DNA of 64,000 nt from Lactifluus volemus (lineage: Eukaryota; Basidiomycota; Agaricomycetes; Russulales; Russulaceae). Position numbers and translations under genes: made by a program. The notes under the pieces were generated by a model. It was not told where the DNA came from. It saw only the letters and a list, made by a program, of their open reading frames with translations, and made no database searches. Shown piece by piece: positions 56,583-64,000 of the stretch (its first letter is position 1; each line of letters begins with the position of its first letter). The stretch covers positions 62,001 through 126,000 of the forward strand of contig WTXI01000015.1 in NCBI GenBank assembly GCA_022376515.1. Reading direction: 5' to 3'.

Positions 56583-56679
56583 GAGTAGTTTGTGTGGCCG
56601 GTGTGAACATCCAGGTCACGTGGCATGATCGCGTCGGTCGTTGCGTCTACCAATCACAGCCACTCTCTCTGACCTTCTC

Positions 56680-56912
56680 ATGGGCATATCACCTCAAGGA
56701 CAACGCCTGCGCACCATCATCTTAACAGTACCCATCATGGTCGCGACATCTGGTTTGCAGCAATTCCTGCGTCCCTTAAACACCGGCTTACGCATCCCTC
56801 GCCAGTGGTACTTTACAAACGGCTCGTGCTCGGAGAACCCCAACGCCAACTCCCTCGCCCCGGCGAACACAATACAGACCGTAAAATAATCGAGTTTGGC
56901 GGCGAAGATTGA
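56680..56912 (+). CDS. Small single-pass membrane protein
   Basis: Two exons joined by GT-AG (intron about 56753-56809): MGISPQGQRLRTIILTVPIM, then VATSVVLYKRLVLGEPQRQL, ending RKIIEFGGED. About 59 residues. A single hydrophobic segment (IILTVPIMVATSVVLY) sits near the N-terminus after a basic patch, with a polar C-terminus. It resembles small mitochondrial or ER membrane proteins, and it faces the MIC10 gene 167 bp away. The family was not recognised. The splice gives a clean, charged end, which supports a real gene. Confidence 0.55.
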
Positions 56913-57079
56913 CTCCTCCTCCCCCTGGAACAGGAATAGTAGTATTCAATGCATTTTTGAACCCCCGCCAGCTCATGCATGCATACGTAGATGTATCACA
57001 AACAAAGTTCTAATATCCCCTTGTTTGGAGTCACAGTAGCTTCTATTTTATCTACCAATTGGAGAGAAGGGGACGGTGA

Positions 57080-57652
57080 TTATTTGGACTCCGGAGAGGA
57101 TGGTTGCTGCTCCTGCTGCTCCTGCCGGTGAAGCACGCGCACGCCAGCGATGCGAGCAGGGTTGAATGTCCGGTCACAGTCCGCATATGCGACACCGGCT
57201 CCAAAGCCCGTGGTGAGAGCAACGGGCCATGCGCGTCCTGGAAAAGCGGTTTAGAACGTCACATTTTGGTGTTTGGAACGGAAGAGTTGCGGCGTGGGGT
57301 CACGCACGGCGGAAGAGGATGACGGATGCGACGACGCCAACGCTAAAGCCGATACCACTGTTCAAAGAGATCTTGGTGTTATGGGCCCATGGAACGTTTA
57401 AAGAGGATTTGCATGAGCGCGACTCACGATTTGACTAGTAAATCTGCCACTGCTCCGCGTTTCGCATCATGAGCCTGAAGGAAAGAATGGGGGAGCTACG
57501 TACAGCAACGGTCATACTAGTAAAAAGGTGTGGGGGGGAGGGAGGGAATGAGCATTCTATCGCATTCTAAACAGACCTATACCGAATCAACGCACCTTTT
57601 GGGCAACGATATCCTCACTGGAAACAGGTTTTGACGGTGTCGATGAGACCAT
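57080..57652 (-). CDS. MIC10: MICOS subunit Mic10
   Basis: Inner-membrane protein that bends cristae junction membranes. Four exons read MVSSTPSKPVSSEDIVAQK, AHDAKRGAVADLLVKS, GIGFSVGVVASVILFRR and RAWPVALTTGFGAGVAYADC, ending RTFNPARIAG and a Gln/Pro-rich tail. The two hydrophobic segments carry Gly motifs (GIGFSVGVVAS, GFGAGVAY), the features needed for Mic10 oligomers. The tail is longer than in yeast (RQEQQEQQPSSPESK). The start at 57652 gives a protein of about 100 residues, typical for the family. Confidence 0.9.
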
Positions 57653-59195
57653 GGCTGTTTCTGGAGCTAGGCGGGTAAACACGGGTAAATATAGGAGCAT
57701 CCGATCCAGTCGCGCGACGGGCGCTAACCGCTTGGAGCTGATCTAGAACTACGTTGGCACGGCTCACGCTCTTAAACGAGACATTGGCACTTGTTGGCAC
57801 TTGATCGGCCCCTCATCACCTAGAAGCGTAGGGGTGCGAAAGACCACCAATCACGCGCAGCGCCTCCGCTTGTTTTCATCCCAGTCAGCTGTCGCGTTTT
57901 ACGGCACGCCCAAGCATAAACTCTGCTACTAGTAAGCAAGGCCTCCACGATAAGTGGGCCTTCTAGAGGTTAACGTAGAAATATACGGGTGTCAATGTTG
58001 CCGCCATGCCGTCACCCAATGTACCTGGCATAATCAAAGTTGACAGCCCCTTTCCAGCTCGGGCTCGAGCTGCGGCTGCGTACTGTACTGGTCACTACAA
58101 AAGGTTCCTTCTACTTTCCGTCCAACGGTCCAGGTCATGTGGAGCCCCTCATCTGAGTTGATAATTTGACATCCCACTCTCGCGGGCGACAGGTTCCTTT
58201 TTGACCATTTGTGTTTGTGTTGCGAGTTGATGTGTCAGCTTTCGGGGGTCGTGCCCTCAACAGCAGTTGTAGGAGTCATTTAAATATTAAATAGCGATGA
58301 CTCGACTGCGTTATGTGCGCCTTTTCCCTATGTACAGCTCAGCGCGAATCAAAGATTTGGGGTTTGTGTGTGTTTCTTTCTTTCGGATCTACCTGGCTCA
58401 CGTTTGCCGTGTGTAGGCTAGTTTCGGCACAGTCCGGTGGCCCCTGTGATCTTAGAGAGCCAGATACAGAATCGGGATTATATCTTTGAATACCGCCGGA
58501 CGTGGGGATGCATCCACAGTGAATCGCGATATCTTAAAGTCAAGACTGCAATCCAGTAAACTGTTGTAGACGGAATGCCGTAACGGCGTTGGATCATAGC
58601 CTTGGTGCGCACATACTTGAATTAGCCAAAGGCGTCTTGGACGCAATGCGTTTGTGAGCTTATGAAGTAAACGAAGTGACGATGATACGCGTGCATTTGT
58701 AGGAAGACTGGGAAGAATGAAAGATGACCTGGAGACAAGTTGACATGATGATTGGTCTCTGTTGTACTACTCCGCTTAGCACTGGATCCAGTGCTTGTGA
58801 TTGATTCGTTTAGTGCCTCCATTGCTGTAAATAAATAAATCAGATGATGACGGAATGCGTATGCGAGACGTCTTTCGCTTCTAGCTAGGCGCCCCGGCGC
58901 GGTGGGTTTTCCGGGCGTGGGTGAATTCACAGGTCTAACACGTTGGTTAAAGGAACAATACGGATAATGGCCCCAATGAGGCCAAACTCCTCTACCTTTT
59001 AGCGGGCTTCATGCAGGCGCGACCAATGATCCCTCTCACTCGCACTTCTATATTTATTCGAGAGGGGTCCTCGGCGGTTCTCTTGACTCGAAACCCAATA
59101 TCCATAGCACCACCTGTTGTGGTTATTATACCCCGCTTACGCTGCACCTCCTCCGAGTCCCCACATTCCATCCCTCCCTTGGTTATTCCCTCATC
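57653..59195. other. Long gap between MIC10 and PLC
   Basis: 1.54 kb with no supported gene. It must contain the MIC10 upstream region and the PLC promoter. No repeat, tRNA or motif was recognised; the frames seen (for example 58622-58930) are short and lack family features. Confidence 0.35.
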
Positions 59196-62100
59196 ATGGT
59201 CCGCATTGACGAAGCTGGGATGTACTCCCCTCCTGTCTCCCCCATCAGACGTGCCATGAGCATGCTCACAAGTCGTGGACAGTTCTCATTGGGGATGCCG
59301 GACATCCTCCTGAACGGGAGTGCGCTGGACACGGAAGAGGACGAGTCATCGGGACCGCAACTTCTTGTTATCCCGCCCCCTCCATCCCGCCAAAGGTCGA
59401 GTAGTGGATCGAGTGGAGCAAGTCCAGGACTAGGATTGGCATCCCTTGGACGAAAAGCAGTATCCCTTGTTCGGTCCAAGAGCTCGAGTTGGAGTGGTGT
59501 CCTTAAAAGGCAAGAACAAAGTCATAAGCGGAGTCATTCCGAAACTACCGTCACATTGGCCGCCGCCTCCCCGAGGGCGGGCACTACTCAATCACCTCGG
59601 AGAGTTCCTTCGCCCTCTCCCCGGTCTCCATCACCTGTCTCGATGCACTCCCTCACTGATGAACATCGTGTATCCCTGGTACAGGACGCGTCCCCCGCGG
59701 TTCCTGATCTCCTTCAGAGAGGCACACCCATGATCAAGGTGTCCGGTCGGAAGCAGAAGAACGTCGTCTGTAAACTGGACCCAGATCAAGGTCAAATCAT
59801 CTGGGAGTCCAAAAAGCATAGGATCAGTATGTCTTTTATTGTCATCCTCCGATGATCCATTCATCCATTTTGTCTATAGTACCCATCGAAAATATTAAAG
59901 AGTTGCGCACAGCTTCCGATGCTCGATATTACAGAGAGTTGTTCCAGATCTCTCAGCAATGCGAGAATCGATGGCTTACTGTGATATACACCCTTGATGG
60001 TCGCTGGAAACTATGGCATGTTGTCGCACCCTCGGTTGATGTCTTTCAGATCTGGGATTCCACCCTTCGTAAACTGCACGCCATTCGCCAGGCCCTTATG
60101 TGTGGGCTCGGCAATAATTATCTCCGTGAATTCGTGTGGGAGAAGCAGTATTGGAAGGCCGCCGACGAGCAGGCTGATCAGAAATTGTACTTTGAAGACG
60201 TCGAAAAACTTTGCAGACGGCTCAACGTGAACCCGTCGCACGAACAACTGGATCGCCGTTTCAAGGTACGTCCTATTTATCTTTTTCGTTTTACAATGGC
60301 TCATAGCCAGCGCAGCAAGCCGACATACAGAAGCGAGGATTCCTGGACTTTGACGACTTTAAGCGCTTCGTTAAGCTATTGAAGGCCCGACCAGAAGTGG
60401 AGCGTCTATACAATAAGCTTTGTTCGTTTGATAATGGGAATTTCTCCTTCCGGACGTTTGAGCACTTCATGCGTAAGCACCAAAAGGTGAGTCGACCTGT
60501 GACATATCACTTCATACCCCTACTTATCCTCGAGTCAAGTCAACTGCAGATGTAGACGATTTGCAACGCCTGTTTCTCCGCTATGCTGTATCTCCTCACG
60601 AGAACGACATACCGAGGGTCGTTCAGTCCCCGACCGACGTATTTCTCGATCGGACTGAAAAGACATCGCCTGTGCCAACAACCGCAAATCCTGACGACCT
60701 CACTACCGCAATAATCTCCCTCGAAGGCTTCACTGCCTTCCTGCTGTCTACGGATAACTCTGCCTTCACTGATCAGGATGGATCAATTCACCACGAGATG
60801 ACGCGACCGCTTTGTGACTACTTCGTCTCCTCATCTCACAATACATACCTGGTTGGGCACCAGTTAGTTGGTGACAGCACAATCGAAGGGTACATTCGGG
60901 CGCTACTCCACAGCTGCCGTAGCGTTGAGCGTAAGAATATATGCTCACCCGTCTTTTGAACTATTTCTGACCTTTGCTGCAGTTGACATCTATGACGGTG
61001 ACAAGGAGCCGGTTGTCTATCATGGCAACACACTGACTACCAAAGTGTCTTTGCGTGAGGTTTGTGAGGCCATCGCAAAGTACGCCTTCGCCGTCTCGCC
61101 ATACCCGATCATCATCTCGGCGGAAGTCCACTGTAGCATTCAGCAACAAGAGATGATAGCGTCGATCATGCGTGAGGTGTTTGGCAAGGCTCTTGTGAGC
61201 GCCCCAGTGCACGGCCGTCAAAAAATCGAGGTTCTCCCAAGCCCAGAAGATCTAAAGGGGCGGGTTTTACTCAAGGTACATTGGTCGTCTGTTTTGTCTT
61301 GTGATTACCTCGGCCTAATTCTCGCAAATAGGCGAAGAATCTGTATGTGTCGGAGAATGAGGAATTGCAACCACATGCTATCTCTGTCGACGCGGAGTCC
61401 TCGCCAACATCCGCAGAAACATCGACAGACGGTGAAATGTTCTCTGGTCCGTCCTTATAGACCACTCTCAGTGAATGTTTTGGGCTTATGCCTGTCTCTC
61501 TAGAATTGAAGCACGAACTGGCCAGGGCATTCACCGAAATCAAGCAGGAAACCACCAGATCCAGAAATGTTCTCAAACTGCGTACCCCTTCGAATCCCCT
61601 TCCTAGCAGCGCCGAGAAAGTGAAGGTTAGAATGTCCATGTCACTAGTCGAGCTGCTGGTGTATACCGTTGGTGTCAAATGTCGCGGAATCAACAAGAAG
61701 GAACACTACGCACCCGAGCACATGTTCTCCCTCTCAGAAAGGACTGCCAATAATATGTTCAAGCGCGATGGGGTACTTGACCTTGTCAAGCACAATCGCA
61801 CACATCTCGTACGGTTGTACCCAAAGGGCACCCGTGTCTCCTCGACGAATTGCGAGCCTCACCGGTATTGGAGTGCTGGCATCCAACTTGTCGCTCTCAA
61901 CTGGCAAACTTGTGGTGCGTTTTTTGACCCCGAAAGCCTGCAATAGCGCTCTAATCACGACAGGTAGACTTGGGCTACGTAATCAACCACGCGATGTTCC
62001 AGCGCAACGGACGTTCTGGATATGTCCTCAAGCCACTCGCCCTTCGATCTCAGGACAAGAGTTTGCTCAACAAACGGACCCAACATTACCTGGATATCAC

Positions 62101-62672
62101 CGTATGTAACCCCTATATCTTTACCTCGTCTCCAAGCCCCTGATAAATATAAAAAACGTGTGGGCATCCAGGTGATCTCGGCTCAGCAACTCCCGCTGCC
62201 AAAAGACGCGAATGGCCGCGAGGTCATCGATAAATCCGCGCGTAACCCTTACGTCGAGGTCACGGTGCATTTCCCCGATTGGGGTCTCTTCTCGTCGCCG
62301 CCCGCGAGCACATCCGCCATCCAAGTATCCTATCGCACCAGCGCGGTCAAGAATAACGGGTTTAACCCGGTTTGGGAGGAAGCGCTCAGTCTGCCGTTCG
62401 AAGTCATCGGCGATATGCGTGAGCTCGTCTTTGTGCGCTTCGTCGTGCGCGAGGACGGCGAGGATGAGAAGGAGGCGTTGGCCGTGCATTGCGTGTCGCT
62501 TGCGTGCCTTCGCGAAGGTGCGTGTTGTTACATCTGGTGATTTTTTGAGCGTGGTGGATGCGACCTAGCTCTTTTAGGGTTTCGTCACTTGCCACTGTAT
62601 GATGCGCATGTGTCGCAGTACCTCTTCTCGACGCTATTCGTGCGGATCGACCTTCGAGATGCTACGAGCTGA
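59196..62672 (+). CDS. PLC1: Phosphoinositide-specific phospholipase C (delta type)
   Basis: Cleaves PIP2 to IP3 and diacylglycerol. The start (MVRIDEAGMYSPPVSPIRRA) opens a long Ser/Pro-rich region of about 170 residues. The PH domain follows (TPMIKVSGRKQKNVVCKLD, then FQIWDSTLRKLHAIRQ), then EF-hand-like parts (KRGFLDFDDFKRFVKLLKA). The X domain has PLCDYFVSSSHNTYLVGHQL with the catalytic His, then LDIYDGDKEPVVYHGNTLTT and YPIIISAEVHC with the second His. The Y domain holds SLVELLVYTVGVKCRGINKK, MFSLSERTANNMF and INHAMFQRNGRSGYVLKPLA. The C2 domain begins VISAQQLPLPKDANGREVID and includes NNGFNPVWEEALSLPFEVIG. It ends FVRIDLRDATS at 62672. The ten or so introns are short. All core catalytic motifs are present. 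Confidence 0.92.
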
Positions 62673-63208
62673 TTCTCTCTTCGACCTATTCTTAAACCCC
62701 GTCCTCAACCCGTTCGCGTCTCCTCCAACGCTCCCGACCTATTTGACTTATCAACAACAACACTCATTTAATGGAAATTTTATGTATAGAGCCAAGCGCG
62801 CGCAGCATCGTATGTAGCACAATGTCATGCAAAAAAAAAATCAAGCAAGATCTGTACAGTTCATTGAAGTCTCTCGCATAGCACGATAGCAATAATTTTC
62901 TTGCCGGTAGTACACGGCTTATATATCATTGAGTCACTTAAAAGCACTGATTGGTACTATGCAAAAATATAGCCATATTTTCTTACAACAGTTGTTGCTG
63001 GCATATCCTGTACTTATTTCTGCACAGCGTGATGCATTGGTAAGGAAAACCGAATTTGTAAAGAATTCATATTACAGCAAATTGCCTTTGATCAGAAAGT
63101 AACAAGTAGGTGGGTAATACATGCGAAAGGATGAAAAAAAAAGCCGATCAGTGGAACGGGGACGTGAAATAGAACTACAGCTTGTTTCGGTCTAAAAGGC
63201 CATCGCGA
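62673..63208. other. Convergent gap, nothing seen
   Basis: 536 bp between the stop codons of PLC and the last gene. AT-rich, with A runs, likely 3' untranslated sequence. Confidence 0.35.
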
Positions 63209-64000
63209 TTAAGATGGAGGGGGCGTCTCGGGACCTGCATGTAGATTTGAGCACCAACATGCGGATACGACGAAAAAAAAAAACCTACCAAAGAGACCCT
63301 GACGCGGAGGAGGTGCCATGACAGCTTGTGAGGGAGCCGGACCCTTTACGACAGGGTGGACGTGGGGATTTGCTATGGAGTATGCAGGTCAGCGACGAGG
63401 GCCTGGTGGATCAAACGCATATACTCACGTCTCCATTGTGCCCAGGAGGGCAATTCAGGGCGAGGGGCCTCGATGGCGGGTGGGGGAGGGGGTGGAGGTG
63501 GAGTAGCCGCAGCCGCAGCCTTGCCTCTCCGCCGACCTTGACCCGGTTCAGGGCGTTTAACAACCGTACGCCAAGCGGGGCGGGCGGGGGCCTCTGGCAT
63601 CGGGGGCTCGTCAAGTGGAGGAGGGGGAGGCCCCGGAGGCGGCGGTGGCATCAGCTCGTCGGGGAGGTACTACAAGGCAAGGTATGCATGGTTAGCATGG
63701 GGAGCCAACGATATTGGAGATCAGGATAGATCACCTTAGGACGCCAGTCGGGCGAGTATTCGCCCCCTGCACTATGCTTCGCTTTGACAGCCATCAGCTC
63801 GGCGATCTCGCTGCGGACGGGTAAGGGTGAGGTATGGTTAAAGGGTGTTGAATATAGTGAAAATTTGATTGGGGACGTACTGTTGTAACGCACGCCGTTC
63901 ATCTCGTAACTTTCCGACTTCCTGGAGGAGGATGCGAACTTCGCTTGCGAGTGCTTTACTAAAATCATTCAAATACCTATACAGAAATGGGTTCGGTCAG
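63209..64000 (-). CDS. Coiled-coil, proline-rich protein, 3' part
   Basis: The gene enters from beyond the right edge. The first visible exon reads YLNDFSKALASEVRILLQEV then GKLRDERRALQQ, a coiled coil. The next reads EIAELMAVKAKHSAGGEYSP then DWRPK. Then LPDELMPPPPPGPPPPPLD and RPAWRTVVKRPEPGQGRRR with a long Pro run follow, then NPHVHPVVKGPAPSQAVMAP and the last codons PETPPPS at 63209. The ending exon is joined by an intron whose acceptor is CATGCAG. The family is not recognised; the Leu/Glu coil and polyproline suggest a scaffold or cytoskeletal adaptor. The start codon is outside the window. Confidence 0.6.

Noticed and set aside
57653..59195. tRNA or other RNA gene in the long gap
   Set aside because: No cloverleaf with a TTCRANNY-type T-loop and matching acceptor stem was found by eye; a covariance-model scan would be needed to exclude one.
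59011..59259. Frame overlapping the start of PLC
   Set aside because: A different frame from the PLC start at 59196; it has no motif, and the PLC path runs straight into the PH domain.

Overview
The window looks like a chromosome segment from a mushroom-forming basidiomycete (Agaricomycotina). Coding sequence is broken by many introns of about 45-75 bp with GT-AG (rarely GC-AG) ends. Housekeeping genes are tightly packed, often in divergent pairs. The accessory content is typical of this group: a BTB/POZ gene cluster, an F-box/LRR gene, a DM9-vWA protein and small secreted peptides. All products were assigned by reading translations and joining exons by eye; no database search was run.

Region 1 (1-10.4 kb) is conserved: the start of a CAF-1 p60 gene (cut by the window edge), an FG-nucleoporin of the Nup54/Nup57 type, a ribokinase, ribosomal protein eL27, a DM9 plus vWA protein and RNA polymerase II subunit RPB9. 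Region 2 (10.8-21.5 kb) is an accessory cluster of five BTB/POZ genes (called A, B, C, E, F here) and one truncated copy (D). A and B are duplicates with similar promoters. A segment of about 3.6 kb, running from the last intron of B through C, has been tandemly duplicated. This left D as a headless last exon and E as a sister of C. The second copy later gained two LTR-like insertions and a 113-bp near-perfect palindrome.

Region 3 (21.8-36.3 kb) is conserved again: a small HABP4/Stm1-like protein, a cyclophilin-40 (CPR6) with a heat-shock-like promoter motif, a large OCRL-type inositol 5-phosphatase with ASH and RhoGAP domains, PIF1 helicase, a tail-anchored P-loop-like protein and a NOSIP homologue. 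A Helitron 3' end lies in the gap before PIF1. Region 4 (36.9-48.7 kb) is repeat-rich. Three direct units of about 2 kb each carry a gene for a secreted peptide of 50-53 residues, with a nearly constant signal peptide, intron and promoter but a different last exon. A fourth copy is inverted and decayed. Unit 1 is split by a 2,284-bp DNA transposon with 16-bp terminal inverted repeats. An inverted repeat of about 670 bp and a broken copy of the UVE1 3' end also lie here.

Region 5 (48.7-64 kb) is conserved: UVE1 (UV damage endonuclease), SPT5, an F-box/LRR protein, a tiny single-pass membrane protein, MIC10, a PI-specific phospholipase C and the 3' part of a coiled-coil, proline-rich protein that runs off the window. 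The strongest candidates for something undescribed are the secreted-peptide family with swapped tails (37.5, 44.9 and 47.6 kb) and the BTB cluster, where an LTR now supplies a stop codon.
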